Shown here one piece after another: positions 9,241-18,994 of a DNA stretch of 64,000 nucleotides (position 1 is the first letter of the stretch; each line of letters opens with the position of its first letter). The DNA is taken from positions 620,001 through 684,000 of the forward strand of contig NZ_NRCN01000001.1 in NCBI RefSeq assembly GCF_003130255.1, given 5' to 3'. Below the pieces are notes generated by a model that worked only from the letters and a program-made list of their open reading frames with translations, had not been told where the DNA came from and ran no database searches. The stretch comes from Aggregatibacter kilianii. GTDB lineage: Bacteria; Pseudomonadota; Gammaproteobacteria; Enterobacterales; Pasteurellaceae. The position numbers and the translations under genes were made by a program.

Positions 9241-9271
9241 ATAATGCCTATGACCATAGGCATTATTTTTG
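9241..9271 (+). terminator. Intrinsic terminator after ppiD
   Basis: A 12-bp perfect stem, ATAATGCCTATG (9241-9252) against CATAGGCATTAT (9255-9266), with a 2-nt loop as drawn, followed by T4. Confidence 0.88.
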
Positions 9272-9340
9272 CCCGTTGCGGCATGGTTTATTACTCTGCG
9301 ATTTAATGTTCGCACCTAACATCTAACAAAGGAGATTAAG

Positions 9341-9967
9341 ATGAAATTAGTTGAAGTTAAGCATCCATTAGTCAAACATAAATTAGGTTTAATGCGTGCT
9401 GCAGATGTCGATACTAAAAAATTTCGTGAGTTAGCGACAGAAGTGGGAAGTCTCTTAACTTATGAAGCTACCTCCGATTTGGAAACGGAAAAAGTCATTA
9501 TCGACGGCTGGTGTGGCCCCGTTGAAATTGATCAAATTAAAGGTAAAAAAGTTACCGTTGTGCCAATTCTGCGTGCAGGTCTAGGCATGATGGACGGTGT
9601 TTTGGAGCACGTTCCGAGTGCGCGAATTAGCGTGGTCGGGATGTATCGAAACGAAGAAACATTAGAACCCGTACCGTATTTCCAAAAATTAGCCAGCGAT
9701 TTAGAAGAGCGTTTAGCCATTGTGGTTGACCCAATGTTAGCCACTGGTGGCTCTATGGTTGCAACCATTAATTTGTTAAAACAAAAAGGCTGTAAGCATA
9801 TTAAAGTCCTGGTTTTGGTGGCTGCACCGGAAGGCTTGGCAGCGTTAGAAAAAGCCCATCCGGACATTGAGCTTTACACCGCCTCTATTGACGATCACTT
9901 AAATGAAAATGGTTATATCATCCCTGGGTTAGGTGACGCAGGCGATAAAATTTTCGGTACCAAGTAA
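9341..9967 (+). CDS. upp: Uracil phosphoribosyltransferase
   Basis: Salvage enzyme that makes UMP from uracil and PRPP in the cytoplasm. At 208 residues it is full length. The PRPP-binding loop is visible as [12 protein letters not shown] (about residues 128-139), the uracil-contacting tail as [19 protein letters not shown] at the C-terminus, and the dimer segment as [18 protein letters not shown] precedes the ATG. The uracil permease gene follows, as in E. coli, but a terminator lies between them, so only part of the transcription may continue. Confidence 0.96.
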   Translation: MKLVEVKHPLVKHKLGLMRAADVDTKKFRELATEVGSLLTYEATSDLETEKVIIDGWCGPVEIDQIKGKKVTVVPILRAGLGMMDGVLEHVPSARISVVGMYRNEETLEPVPYFQKLASDLEERLAIVVDPMLATGGSMVATINLLKQKGCKHIKVLVLVAAPEGLAALEKAHPDIELYTASIDDHLNENGYIIPGLGDAGDKIFGTK

Positions 9968-9988
9968 TCGTTCGCTTTTTCACAAGGT

Positions 9989-10015
9989 AAGGCGGATTTT
10001 ATCCGCCTCTTTTTC
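9989..10015 (+). terminator. Intrinsic terminator between upp and uraA
   Basis: AGGCGGAT at 9990-9997 pairs with ATCCGCCT at 10001-10008, followed by C and a run of T. Its position suggests reduced expression of uraA relative to upp, or a separate uraA promoter in 10016-10092. Confidence 0.82.
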
Positions 10016-10092
10016 GGGAAAATGACAAGAAAAAACACTTGAAATTTTGACCGCACTTTTTAAGTTAATTCAGACAGAGAGTTGAAACTTAC

Positions 10093-11340
10093 ATGACAAA
10101 TACAACACAAAATTTTCCTATTGAGGAACAACAAAGCCGCGTTAAACAAGCTTTCGTAGGACTACAAATGCTTTTTGTAGCGTTTGGCGCTTTAGTTTTA
10201 GTACCGTTAATTACCGGTCTTGATGCAAATACCGCACTGCTTACCGCCGGTGTCGGCACCCTGTTATTCCAACTTTGTACAGGCAAGCAAGTGCCGATTT
10301 TCCTCGCTTCTTCTTTTGCATTTATCGCACCTATTCAATATGGCGTAGCCACGTGGGGCATTCCTGTCACCATGGGCGGTTTGGCCTTTGCGGGTTTGGT
10401 TTATGTCGCCTTGAGCGCGTTAGTGAAAATTCGCGGCGCAGCAGCATTAGAACGTATTTTTCCACCGGTGGTCGTCGGTCCGGTCATTATCATCATCGGT
10501 ATGGGATTAGCCCCTGTGGCCGTGGATATGGCATTAGGTAAAAATAGCGCTTATCAATATAACGACGCGGTATTGGTCTCCATGGTGACCTTAGTGACCA
10601 CCCTGTGTGTAGCCGTTTTCTCAAAAGGCATAATGAAATTAATTCCAATCATGTTCGGCATCACTGTGGGTTATATTCTATGTCTTTTCATGGGATTGAT
10701 TAATTTCCAACCTGTTTTAGATGCTCCATGGTTTAGTTTACCAAATCTAACCGCGCCTGAATTTAAACTGGAAGCCATTTTATATTTGCTACCAATCGCC
10801 ATTGCACCGGCAGTAGAACACGTTGGCGGTATTATGGCCATTAGTTCAGTCACCGGCAAAGATTTTCTTAAAAAACCCGGATTACACCGCACCTTACTCG
10901 GTGACGGCATTGCCACCAGCGCAGCATCTTTGTTAGGCGGACCACCGAATACCACCTATGCTGAAGTTACCGGCGCAGTCATGCTGACCCGCAACTTTAA
11001 TCCAAATATCATGACATGGGCGGCTGTTTGGGCAATTGCTATTTCCTTCTGCGGTAAAGTCGGCGCATTTCTCTCCACCATTCCGACTATTGTCATGGGT
11101 GGGATTATGATGTTGGTGTTCGGCTCTATTGCCGTGGTGGGGATGAGCACACTCATTCGTGCGAAAGTGGATGTCACCGAAGCCCGAAACTTATGTATCA
11201 TCGCCGTTGTGATGACGTTTGGGATCGGCAATATGTTCGTTGATGTGGGCGGTGTTTCCTTAAAAGGCATCAGCTTATGCGCCGTTGTTGCCATCATTTT
11301 GAATTTGGTGTTACCAAAAGCCAAAAACGAAATTGCATAG
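10093..11340 (+). CDS. uraA: Uracil permease (NCS2 family)
   Basis: Inner-membrane uracil:proton symporter of 415 residues with the 14-segment NCS2 pattern. Recognised family features are the QxxFVAFGALVLVPL start, FLASSFAFIAPI, the substrate-site region PIAIAPAVEHVGGIMAIS with the conserved glutamate, and GGPPNTTYAEVTGAV. It lies just after upp, which fits uptake coupled to phosphoribosylation. A 126-bp spacer holds a terminator and one uptake signal. AGAGAG is the only ribosome site. Confidence 0.95.
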   Translation: MTNTTQNFPIEEQQSRVKQAFVGLQMLFVAFGALVLVPLITGLDANTALLTAGVGTLLFQLCTGKQVPIFLASSFAFIAPIQYGVATWGIPVTMGGLAFAGLVYVALSALVKIRGAAALERIFPPVVVGPVIIIIGMGLAPVAVDMALGKNSAYQYNDAVLVSMVTLVTTLCVAVFSKGIMKLIPIMFGITVGYILCLFMGLINFQPVLDAPWFSLPNLTAPEFKLEAILYLLPIAIAPAVEHVGGIMAISSVTGKDFLKKPGLHRTLLGDGIATSAASLLGGPPNTTYAEVTGAVMLTRNFNPNIMTWAAVWAIAISFCGKVGAFLSTIPTIVMGGIMMLVFGSIAVVGMSTLIRAKVDVTEARNLCIIAVVMTFGIGNMFVDVGGVSLKGISLCAVVAIILNLVLPKAKNEIA

Positions 11341-11355
11341 TATGAATACTTAACC

Positions 11356-11393
11356 GTCATTAGCGGGTAGGAAAAATATCCGCTAATGACTTT
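11356..11393 (+). terminator. Hairpin between uraA and hda, weak terminator
   Basis: GTCATTAGCGG (11356-11366) pairs with CCGCTAATGAC (11380-11390) around a 13-nt loop, followed by only three T. Termination is probably partial, so hda may be reached by read-through. Confidence 0.55.
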
Positions 11394-11446
11394 CTAAATT
11401 GAAAAATTTCGTTTATTCTTACCGCACTTTGATAACCACACCTTAG

Positions 11447-12160
11447 GTGTCTGATTTGGCCGAACCGCATTTCCAACTTCCTTTGCCTATTCATCAATCG
11501 GATGATGAAACGTTAGAAAACTTCTATGCAGAAAATAATCTGCTACTCCTTAATTCACTACAAAAAAATTTCTTACAACTTCATCAGCAATTTTTCTATC
11601 TTTGGGGTAATAAAGGGAGCGGAAAAAGCCACCTACTAAAAGGTGTTTGTCAGCATTATCTTGCGCAACAGCGTCCGGCATTATATGTCCCGTTAAACAA
11701 AGCCCAATATTTCTCTCCTGCCGTATTAGAGAACCTTGAACAGCAAGCGTTAGTTTGTTTGGATGATTTGCAGGCAGTCATCGGCAATGCCGAATGGGAA
11801 GTCGCCATTTTTGATTTAATTAATCGCGTACGGGAAACCGGAAGAACATTGTTAATAATGAGCGCCGATCAATCCCCTGCCAATTTATCGGTGCAACTAC
11901 CTGATTTGGCTTCCCGATTAACCTGGGGAGAGGTGTATCAGCTTGCGCCGTTAAACGATAAGCAAAAAATAGACGTGTTACAAAAAGCCGCTTATCAGCG
12001 CGGTATCGAGTTGCCTGATGAAACGGCTAATTTTTTGTTTAAGCGCTTGGAACGGGATATGAAAACCTTGTTTAATGCGTTGGAAAAACTCGATCAAGCC
12101 TCGTTACAAGCACAACGCAAATTAACCATCCCTTTCGTCAAAGAAATTTTGTCCTTATAA
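11447..12160 (+). CDS. hda: DnaA inactivator Hda
   Basis: DnaA-related AAA+ protein. With the DNA-loaded beta clamp it stimulates DnaA-ATP hydrolysis and so prevents re-initiation of replication. The 237 residues include an N-terminal clamp-binding motif, FQLPLP, close to the Hda QL(S/P)LP type. A Walker A-like WGNKGSGKSH follows near residues 54-63, and a Walker B-like LVCLDDLQ. DnaA domain IV is absent, which rules out dnaA itself. The start is a GTG with TTAGG upstream. The gene follows uraA, as in E. coli, where hda lies downstream of uraA. Confidence 0.92.
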   Translation: MSDLAEPHFQLPLPIHQSDDETLENFYAENNLLLLNSLQKNFLQLHQQFFYLWGNKGSGKSHLLKGVCQHYLAQQRPALYVPLNKAQYFSPAVLENLEQQALVCLDDLQAVIGNAEWEVAIFDLINRVRETGRTLLIMSADQSPANLSVQLPDLASRLTWGEVYQLAPLNDKQKIDVLQKAAYQRGIELPDETANFLFKRLERDMKTLFNALEKLDQASLQAQRKLTIPFVKEILSL

Positions 12161-12169
12161 CAGCCAATG

Positions 12170-12622
12170 TTACAACCATCTGCGGGTATCTTGGCAGTAC
12201 GCCGTAAATGCATCACCGAAAATCTTTCGCAAACTTTCCTCTTCCCGCTTAATTTGAAACTCGGTGATATACCACACAAATAGCAACACACCTAATATTG
12301 CTGACAACGAGCCAAGATAACAATTCCACGCCAATAAAACAAACACCAAGCCTAGATACATCGGATTACGGCTGTATTTATAAATTCCATTAGTCACTAA
12401 GTGTGAAGCATTTTCGACTTTTAGCGGGTCAACTGTGGTTTTGGCTAATAAAAATTGTAAGACGCTCGCCATGCCGATAACACAACCAATCCCGCCTAAG
12501 AGAATTACCAACCACCACGGCATCGAAAATTGCCAAATAGGTGGGAGAATTTTCATTAACAAAGCACAGAAGACAAAAATTAATGGAGGCGGAATAGGGA
12601 TTTTGCGTTGATTAGTAGCCAT
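12170..12622 (-). CDS. Isoprenylcysteine carboxyl methyltransferase-like membrane protein
   Basis: A small inner-membrane protein of about 150 residues with four hydrophobic segments. It has the PEMT/ICMT signature near the C-terminus: LVTNGIYKYSRNPMYLGLVFVLL, then EEESLRKIFGDAFTAYCQDTRRWL. Members of this superfamily are methyltransferases on paper, but the bacterial substrate is unknown. The start at 12622 is chosen over an upstream one at 12667 because GAGGAA lies at proper spacing before it, and the longer version would run into the yfgM terminator (12643-12673). It is convergent with hda and ends 9 bp from it. Confidence 0.8.
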   Translation of the reverse strand: MATNQRKIPIPPPLIFVFCALLMKILPPIWQFSMPWWLVILLGGIGCVIGMASVLQFLLAKTTVDPLKVENASHLVTNGIYKYSRNPMYLGLVFVLLAWNCYLGSLSAILGVLLFVWYITEFQIKREEESLRKIFGDAFTAYCQDTRRWL

Positions 12623-12642
12623 GATGTTCCTCATTGAAATTA

Positions 12643-12673
12643 TTAAAAGAAAGGCTTGGAGAACCAAGCCTTA
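12643..12673 (-). terminator. Intrinsic terminator after yfgM
   Basis: On the minus strand a 9-bp stem, AAGGCTTGG against CCAAGCCTT (plus-strand 12651-12659 and 12664-12672), is followed by TCTTTTAATA. It closes the rodZ-ispG-hisS-yfgM run. Confidence 0.85.
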
Positions 12674-12677
12674 AAAA

Positions 12678-13292
12678 CTATAAATTATTTAACCGCACTT
12701 GAATAAGTTGCTGTTCTAACGGAGAGGCGTGTTGTTGTGCTTGTTGATAACTCGCCTTGGCTGCCTCTTTATCGCCTTTGGCTAATTGAATGTCACCGGC
12801 TAAAATGTTTTTCGCCCCGCTCCAAGCCTGCTCTTTCACCAATTTCAGGCTATCCAACGCCGGATCGAACTGTCCTAATTGGAATTGCACGGAAGCCAAA
12901 CGCAACGCTGTAATAGAAGATAAAATATCATCAGTGGATTGCGCCATAGCTTGTTTTAAAGCGTCTTCTGCCAGAGTGAAATCATTGTTCTCTACAGCAA
13001 TTTTAGCTTTATCTAACAAAGCCAACACCGCATAGCTAGTTTTTTCATGATTTTTAATAAACTGACTAAACTGCTCTGCTTGTGCTTTCGGATCTTTTGC
13101 GTAATTAAATAACACCTGTTCGTACTCTGCGGAAGCCGAATGTATTTTTTGGATTTGATGCGACTGCCAATAATTCCAACCGAATACACCGCCAAAGGCA
13201 ATGACAAAACAAACAATAATAAATTTATAATTTTCGTTCCACCATGCTTTGATAGCACTCAATTCTTGTTCTTCTTCAATGGTATAAGCCAT
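12678..13292 (-). CDS. yfgM: Ancillary SecYEG translocon subunit YfgM
   Basis: Inner-membrane protein with a short cytoplasmic tail, one membrane segment (FIIVCFVIAFGGVFGWNYW, about residues 23-41) and a periplasmic TPR-like region. In E. coli YfgM works with PpiD at the exit of SecYEG. The start is set at MAYTIEEEQE (13292), preceded by AAGGAAAG, giving 204 residues. An upstream TTG would add an unlikely extension into hisS. The gene follows hisS directly, as in E. coli. bamB and der, which usually come next, are absent and a terminator follows instead. An uptake signal overlaps its final codons. Confidence 0.9.
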   Translation of the reverse strand: MAYTIEEEQELSAIKAWWNENYKFIIVCFVIAFGGVFGWNYWQSHQIQKIHSASAEYEQVLFNYAKDPKAQAEQFSQFIKNHEKTSYAVLALLDKAKIAVENNDFTLAEDALKQAMAQSTDDILSSITALRLASVQFQLGQFDPALDSLKLVKEQAWSGAKNILAGDIQLAKGDKEAAKASYQQAQQHASPLEQQLIQVRLNNL

Positions 13293-13302
13293 TTTTCTTT
13301 CC

Positions 13303-14580
13303 TTATTTAAGTGTATTTTTAATATGTGATGTAATGTCGGCGAATGCAACGGCGGTTTGCTCCCCCTGTTGCAACAAGTCTTTCACCACCACTTGTTGGT
13401 TCTTCACTTCTTCTTCACCAATCACTAAAGCCAACTTCGCACCGGTTTTATCGGCACGTTTAAACTGTTTCTTAAAGTTACCGCCACTGCAATGCAGCAT
13501 CGTGCGTAAGTGCGGTAATTCCGAGCGAAGTTTTTCAGCCAAGTTAAATGCGGCAATAGTTGTGTCTTCACCTTGATAAACAACATAAAGATCCACCGCT
13601 CTTGGTAATTCGATGTGCGGATTCACTTCTTGTACCAACAACACCAAACGTTCCAAGCCCATGGCAAAGCCAACGCCGCTAGTGGCATGACCGCCCAACT
13701 GTTCCACCAAACCATCATAACGGCCGCCACCACAAACCGTGCCTTGCGCACCCAATGCAGAAGTCACCCATTCAAAAACGGTTTTATTGTAGTAATCCAA
13801 ACCGCGCACCAGTTTTTGATTGATTTCGTACTGAATGCCGAGGCTGTCTAATAAAGCACATAATTGGGCAAAATGTTCACGGGACTCGTCATCAAGGTAA
13901 TCATGTAATTTCGGCGCATCATTTAACACCTCTTGTACCCGTTGATCTTTACTGTCTAAAATTCGTAACGGATTGGTGGTTAAACGGCGCTTGCTGTCTT
14001 CATCTAAAATATCGATGTGATTTTGCAGAAAATCGACTAACGCCTGACGGTAATTTTTACGCGCATCTAACGAACCGATAGAGTTCAGTTGAAGAGTAAC
14101 GTGGTCAAAAATGCCCAAATCTTTCCATAAACGTGCAGTCAATGCGATCAGTTCCGCATCAATTTCCGGGTTCGGAATACCGAAAATTTCTACACCCACT
14201 TGATGAAACTGGCGATAACGGCCTTTTTGCGGACGTTCATAACGAAACATCGGTCCCATGTACCACAAACGCTGTTCCTGATTATACAGCAAACCGTGTT
14301 CAATACCGGCACGCACACAACCGGCCGTGCCTTCCGGACGAAGAGTTAAACTTTCTTCATCACGGTCGTCAAAAGTAAACATTTCTTTTTCGACAACGTC
14401 AGTGACTTCCCCAATCGCACGCGCAAAAAGCGGTGTACTTTCTACGATCGGCATACGGATCTCGGCATAACCATACGCGCTCAAAACTGACCGCACTTTA
14501 TTCTCGACCCATTGCCACAACGGGGTGTCTGTCGGTAAGCAATCATTCATGCCACGAATTGCTTGAATTGTTTTTGCCAC
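13303..14580 (-). CDS. hisS: Histidyl-tRNA synthetase
   Basis: Class II aminoacyl-tRNA synthetase that charges tRNA-His. At 425 residues it has the usual length. Motif 2 is around [24 protein letters not shown], the histidine-specific motifs are [15 protein letters not shown] and GGGRYDGL, motif 3 is [11 protein letters not shown], and the C-terminal anticodon domain follows. The start codon is GTG (14578-14580) with AGGA upstream. It sits between ispG and yfgM, as in E. coli, with an 11-bp gap to the yfgM start. Confidence 0.96.
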   Translation of the reverse strand: MAKTIQAIRGMNDCLPTDTPLWQWVENKVRSVLSAYGYAEIRMPIVESTPLFARAIGEVTDVVEKEMFTFDDRDEESLTLRPEGTAGCVRAGIEHGLLYNQEQRLWYMGPMFRYERPQKGRYRQFHQVGVEIFGIPNPEIDAELIALTARLWKDLGIFDHVTLQLNSIGSLDARKNYRQALVDFLQNHIDILDEDSKRRLTTNPLRILDSKDQRVQEVLNDAPKLHDYLDDESREHFAQLCALLDSLGIQYEINQKLVRGLDYYNKTVFEWVTSALGAQGTVCGGGRYDGLVEQLGGHATSGVGFAMGLERLVLLVQEVNPHIELPRAVDLYVVYQGEDTTIAAFNLAEKLRSELPHLRTMLHCSGGNFKKQFKRADKTGAKLALVIGEEEVKNQQVVVKDLLQQGEQTAVAFADITSHIKNTLK

Positions 14581-14604
14581 AATAAATTCCTGTGTTTATA
14601 AAAA

Positions 14605-15708
14605 TTAAAGAATACGATTTTTCGGATCTTGTTGTGCCACGCGGGCGCGAATTTTAGCTTCTAATTGATTGATTAAATCTTCGTTATCAAAACGTTCTTT
14701 CTGGCGTTCACCGGCAAGATAATAACCGCTTTTCTTGTTGCCGCCGGTCACGCCTAAATCAGAAACCAACGCCTCACCGGGGCCATTGACGACACAACCG
14801 ATAATAGACACGTCCATCGGCGTAATAATATCTTCTAAGCGCTGTTCAAGAGCGTTTACTGTACCGATAACATCAAATTCTTGACGGGAACAGGTCGGGC
14901 AAGCAATAAAATTAATGCCTCGGGAACGAATGCGCAGAGATTTTAGAATATCAAAACCGACTTTGATTTCCTCTACCGGATCGGCCGCTAAAGAAACACG
15001 TAACGTATCACCGATCCCCTCCGATAATAACATGCCTAAGCCAATGGCAGATTTCACCGCTCCGGAGCGGGCGCCACCAGCCTCAGTAATGCCTAAATGC
15101 AACGGCTGTTTAATGGCTTTTGCAAGTAAACGGTAAGACTCTACCGCCAAATAGACATCGGAGGCTTTCACACTCACTTTAAATTGATCAAAGTTGAGTC
15201 GATCTAAAATTTCAACATGACGTAACGCAGACTCTAACAGCGCCTGAGGTGTTGGTTCGCCATATTTCTCCTGAATGTCTTTTTCCAGTGAGCCGGCATT
15301 CACCCCGATACGAATCGGGATATTTTTATCTTTGGCACAATCTACCACCGCACGAATACGATCTTCCCGCCCGATATTACCCGGATTAATGCGCAAGCAA
15401 TCTACACCATATTCCGCTACTTTTAAGGCAATACGATAGTCGAAGTGAATATCGGCCACCAACGGCACATCCACTTGTTGTTTGATGAGCTTAAAGGCTT
15501 CTGCGGCATCCATGGTTGGCACGGAAACACGCACAATATCGGCGCCCACGCGCTCCAAAGCTTTAATTTGGGCAACTGTCGCTTCCACATCGGTAGTACG
15601 TGTATTGGTCATTGACTGCACAGAAATTGGTGCATCTCCCCCCACAGGGACTTTTCCTACATAAATTTTAATCGATTCTCTACGCTGAATTTTTGGTCTT
15701 TCTAACAT
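14605..15708 (-). CDS. ispG: 4-hydroxy-3-methylbut-2-en-1-yl diphosphate synthase
   Basis: Iron-sulfur enzyme of the MEP isoprenoid pathway that converts MEcPP to HMBPP, the substrate of IspH encoded at 43.2-44.2 kb. At 367 residues it is full length. The N-terminal TIM-barrel starts with [13 protein letters not shown]. The C-terminal [4Fe-4S] ligands are visible in [11 protein letters not shown] and [14 protein letters not shown]. It lies 24 bp upstream of hisS and directly downstream of rodZ, in one probable transcription unit. Confidence 0.97.
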   Translation of the reverse strand: MLERPKIQRRESIKIYVGKVPVGGDAPISVQSMTNTRTTDVEATVAQIKALERVGADIVRVSVPTMDAAEAFKLIKQQVDVPLVADIHFDYRIALKVAEYGVDCLRINPGNIGREDRIRAVVDCAKDKNIPIRIGVNAGSLEKDIQEKYGEPTPQALLESALRHVEILDRLNFDQFKVSVKASDVYLAVESYRLLAKAIKQPLHLGITEAGGARSGAVKSAIGLGMLLSEGIGDTLRVSLAADPVEEIKVGFDILKSLRIRSRGINFIACPTCSRQEFDVIGTVNALEQRLEDIITPMDVSIIGCVVNGPGEALVSDLGVTGGNKKSGYYLAGERQKERFDNEDLINQLEAKIRARVAQQDPKNRIL

Positions 15709-15718
15709 TATTTGCTCA

Positions 15719-16744
15719 TTATTGAGGTAGTTTAAATTTCGCTACACGGCCATCAACGGTTAACGGGAAGGCTTCACCTTTGTAAGTAATTCTGACATTG
15801 CCCGGTGCACCGATAATTAAAGAATAAGGTTCTTCTTCGTTAAAACTTAATACATCGCCTTGTTTATATTCTTTTTGCGCTAAGACTTTACGATTTTTAT
15901 CTTTCACGCTAATCCAACAATTGCCGATAACTTCAATGTGTAAATTATCTTTCGACGCATCAGCAGTCGAAACGTTTGAATTTTCCACCGCACTTTGCTG
16001 TTCTCCGGAAGCCTGTGCAGCAGTTTGTGTCATGCTTAACTGCTCGTTACCGCTGATTTTATTCATCTCCGACTGCAAGACATTACCGGAGCTTTGTGTC
16101 GGTTCACTTGGCGTGGATGAACCCGCTATTTGAGGCTCAACCAACGGCTTCGTTTCAATTTCAATATTTGTGCCCTTCGGCGCGGTATCCGTTAAGGTGT
16201 TTTCGATTTTCGTCGGTTGTGGTACAACAACTTCATTAGTTATTGGTTTGCTAGTTGTGGTTTCAGCAACGCTATTGGTGTAAGTATTAACTAAAATATC
16301 CCGTTCCACATTAGATTGTTGATGGCTCTCCCACCACCACATACCGGTCATGCCAACTACGATCAAAACAACGATTACGCTTAAATACCCCACCCAGTTA
16401 TTATGAGATGAATACTGATTAACCGCACGGGTGGCACGGGCGTTTTTGCCCAAGTCATTTTTCTGCACATGACCGAAATTAATGGTATTCACCCAATCGC
16501 TATCCGGAATTTTCAAGAACTTGGCATAACTACGCACATACCCGCGCATAAAGGTTGATGGGATGGTATCACTAATAAATTGGTTATTTTCAATGCTTCT
16601 TAATACGGCGGGACGTAATGAGATCTCTTTAGAGACTTGTTCAACGGTGAGATTTAAGGCTTCTCGCACCTGACGAAATTTATCGCCTAATGAGGTTTCT
16701 CGAGTGTTTGTCTGCGGTTCTGGTGAAGCTGTTTGTGTGTTCAT
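15719..16744 (-). CDS. rodZ: Cytoskeletal membrane protein RodZ
   Basis: Bitopic membrane protein that links MreB filaments to the cell-wall elongation machinery. The 341 residues contain an N-terminal helix-turn-helix domain ([24 protein letters not shown]), a cytoplasmic linker, one membrane segment ([19 protein letters not shown]), a long Ser/Thr/Pro/Glu-rich periplasmic linker and a C-terminal DUF4115 domain ([13 protein letters not shown] ... [12 protein letters not shown]). The ATG at 16744 is chosen. A longer reading from a TTG at 16810 is possible but does not fit the family start. The gap to ispG is about 10 bp. Confidence 0.9.
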   Translation of the reverse strand: MNTQTASPEPQTNTRETSLGDKFRQVREALNLTVEQVSKEISLRPAVLRSIENNQFISDTIPSTFMRGYVRSYAKFLKIPDSDWVNTINFGHVQKNDLGKNARATRAVNQYSSHNNWVGYLSVIVVLIVVGMTGMWWWESHQQSNVERDILVNTYTNSVAETTTSKPITNEVVVPQPTKIENTLTDTAPKGTNIEIETKPLVEPQIAGSSTPSEPTQSSGNVLQSEMNKISGNEQLSMTQTAAQASGEQQSAVENSNVSTADASKDNLHIEVIGNCWISVKDKNRKVLAQKEYKQGDVLSFNEEEPYSLIIGAPGNVRITYKGEAFPLTVDGRVAKFKLPQ

Positions 16745-16962
16745 AAACGGATGGTATTTTTCGCTAAAAATTGAGTGGTAAAGTTTAAGGTTGTCAGGCG
16801 TGTTTTGCAACTGTTATATAGCCTTATTCTGCGCCTTTGGTGAAATTGTTAAACATTTTTAAACAAATAATAAATGCTGAAAATACTCGGATAGATTGAC
16901 GAATTCAGAAGAGTCAAAAAATATTAGAAAAATCAACCGCACTTTTCGTGTGATTGGTCACG

Positions 16963-17517
16963 CTATTTGGCGAGTTGAGCCAATTTCTTGGCTCGCATCG
17001 GTTCGATTTTTTCAAGGGCGGCAAGGTTCTCCCGATAAATTTGATGATCTTTCGCCGATAACGCGCACAGCGCAAGGTTTTCGTAAGTGTCGCCTTGATG
17101 ATAATAATTCGGGCTTTTTAATGTCTGTTTAAATTGTTCATAGGCGGCCTGATATTCCCCTTGCGAACAAAGAAACGCACCGAAGTTATTGAATACATCC
17201 CCTTGTTTATCATCCAGCTTAATCGCCGTTAAATACGATTGTTTGGCGTGTTCAACATCCCCTTGTTGCTGATAAAAATACGCTAACGCGGCGTGCACCA
17301 AATAATATTTCGGAGCATAAGAAAGGGCTTTATCCAAATTTAATTTGGCTTGGCTACCATCTTGCTGCTGTAAATAGCCCAATGCCAGCTCCACACGGGC
17401 TTTAGCCGCCGCTTGTTTATCAAAATCCGGAGCATCGGAATGAACAACACAGGCAGAAAACAGAAAAGGAAAAATAAATGGTACAAAACGATAAAAAAGA
17501 AACTGAATATTGACCAT
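16963..17517 (-). CDS. pilW: Type IV pilus biogenesis/stability lipoprotein PilW (PilF-like), TPR protein
   Basis: Predicted outer-membrane lipoprotein of 184 residues. The signal peptide ends in lipobox FSAC (Cys23), followed by about three TPR units (ARVELALGYLQQQDGSQAKLNLDKAL, YLVHAALAYFYQQQGDVEHAKQSY, VFNNFGAFLCSQGEYQAAYEQF). The family supports assembly of the PilQ secretin for type IV pili. That fits a naturally competent bacterium carrying uptake signals and comEA. Gene order rlmN-pilW-rodZ matches the conserved gammaproteobacterial arrangement. 218 bp with one uptake signal separate it from rodZ. The symbol follows position and family. Confidence 0.82.
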   Translation of the reverse strand: MVNIQFLFYRFVPFIFPFLFSACVVHSDAPDFDKQAAAKARVELALGYLQQQDGSQAKLNLDKALSYAPKYYLVHAALAYFYQQQGDVEHAKQSYLTAIKLDDKQGDVFNNFGAFLCSQGEYQAAYEQFKQTLKSPNYYHQGDTYENLALCALSAKDHQIYRENLAALEKIEPMRAKKLAQLAK

Positions 17518-17538
17518 AATTTTTCCTCTGTTATGGAA

Positions 17539-18693
17539 TTATTGTACTTGAACGGCGATACCTTGACCGAAACGTTTTTTCTGTGTAGTACGCTTGGTAC
17601 GGTCAATGACATCACCGGCTAATTGTCCGCAAGCGGCATCAATGTCATCGCCTCGGGTTTTGCGCACAATCACCGTCAAACCATACTCCATCAATGTTTT
17701 CTGGAAACGGTCAATACGCGTGTTGGAGCTTTTCGCGTAAGGTGCTTCCGGGAACGGGTTCCATGGAATCAAATTGATTTTACACGGTGTATTTTTTAAT
17801 ACTTCCGCTAATTGATGAGCATGTTCCACATGATCGTTAATGTGATCCAACATCACATATTCGATAGTCACTTTGCCATGGTTGGCATTGGAGACGCTTA
17901 AATAACGATTCACCGAATCAATCAAGGTTTTAATATTGTATTTTTTGTTTAACGGCACGATTTCATCACGCAATTCATCGTTTGGTGCATGCAAGGAAAT
18001 CGCCAACGCCACATCAATCATTTTGCTCAAGTTATCTAACGCCGGCACAACACCTGAGGTGGATAAAGTCACGCGACGTTTGGATAGTCCGTAGGCGAAA
18101 TCGTCCAACATAATTTCCATGGCCGGCACCACATTCGCCACGTTTAATAACGGTTCGCCCATGCCCATCATTACCACATTGGTAATCGGACGCACGCCTG
18201 TAACCCCAAAATTGCCGATGATTTTCGATGCGCGCCACACTTGCCCAATAATTTCCGATACCGTTAAATTGCGGTTAAACCCTTGTTGGGCGGTAGAACA
18301 AAAAGTACAGGCCAACGCGCAACCAACCTGCGAAGAAACACATAATGTGGCACGATCCGCTTCCGGAATGTACACGGTTTCTACTTGTTGATCACCTACC
18401 TGCATCGCCCATTTAATCGTGCCATCGGCAGAACGTTGTTCCACCGCCACTTCCGGGGCTTTAATTTCTGCCACGGATTTTAATTTTTCCCGTAACTTTT
18501 TGTTTAAATTGGTCATATTATCGAAATTATCTTCACCAAAATGATAAATCCATTTCACCAATTGATCGGCGCGGAACGGTTTTTCACCTAATTCGGCAAA
18601 AAATTCACGCATTTGCGCACGGGTTAAATTCATTAAATTGACTTTTTTTGCCACATCTGCACTGGCAGCATTGGCAATAGGTTGTTCTAACAT
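17539..18693 (-). CDS. rlmN: Dual-specificity 23S rRNA A2503 / tRNA A37 C2-methyltransferase RlmN
   Basis: Radical SAM enzyme that methylates C2 of A2503 in 23S rRNA and A37 in some tRNAs. The radical SAM cluster motif [15 protein letters not shown] (CxxxCxxC) is near residue 120. MGMGEPLLN and the C-terminal cysteine region DIDAACGQL complete the family pattern. The start at 18693 is preferred over 18714 because GAGG lies 5 nt before it and nothing precedes the upstream ATG. This gives 384 residues, the same as E. coli RlmN. pilW follows 21 bp later. Confidence 0.95.
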   Translation of the reverse strand: MLEQPIANAASADVAKKVNLMNLTRAQMREFFAELGEKPFRADQLVKWIYHFGEDNFDNMTNLNKKLREKLKSVAEIKAPEVAVEQRSADGTIKWAMQVGDQQVETVYIPEADRATLCVSSQVGCALACTFCSTAQQGFNRNLTVSEIIGQVWRASKIIGNFGVTGVRPITNVVMMGMGEPLLNVANVVPAMEIMLDDFAYGLSKRRVTLSTSGVVPALDNLSKMIDVALAISLHAPNDELRDEIVPLNKKYNIKTLIDSVNRYLSVSNANHGKVTIEYVMLDHINDHVEHAHQLAEVLKNTPCKINLIPWNPFPEAPYAKSSNTRIDRFQKTLMEYGLTVIVRKTRGDDIDAACGQLAGDVIDRTKRTTQKKRFGQGIAVQVQ

Positions 18694-18866
18694 AGGAGCC
18701 TCGTTATTACACATTACGGCAGAAACCGAAATTTTTTAGGTTATGGCCATTTTATTGGAATGGATGACCGGATAAAAATAGGCTGCGATTGTACTGATTT
18801 CGTTTTCATTAATCTAGCAATTTCGCGGTTATCTCACAAACGTTTGGAAAAACGACCGCACTTTTT

Positions 18867-18882
18867 TGTGATCCCGATCGAA
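18867..18882 (+). promoter_or_regulatory. Possible CRP site upstream of ansB
   Basis: TGTGA-TCCCGA-TCGAA matches the CRP consensus perfectly in the left half and 3 of 5 in the right. It lies about 110 bp before the asparaginase start, next to an uptake signal at 18855. Weak on its own. Confidence 0.3.
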
Positions 18883-18994
18883 TAACCATTAAAAAAGTAC
18901 GATATTTTTGCAATAGATACCCAAATCATGCGTCTAATTTTTAAGCATTTGTTTTTATCGACAAATGATTTTGGCATTCACTCAAGGAGGGATT

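Noticed and set aside
16745-16810. Longer rodZ start at a TTG
   Set aside because: The added 22 residues do not resemble the family and no ribosome site precedes the TTG.
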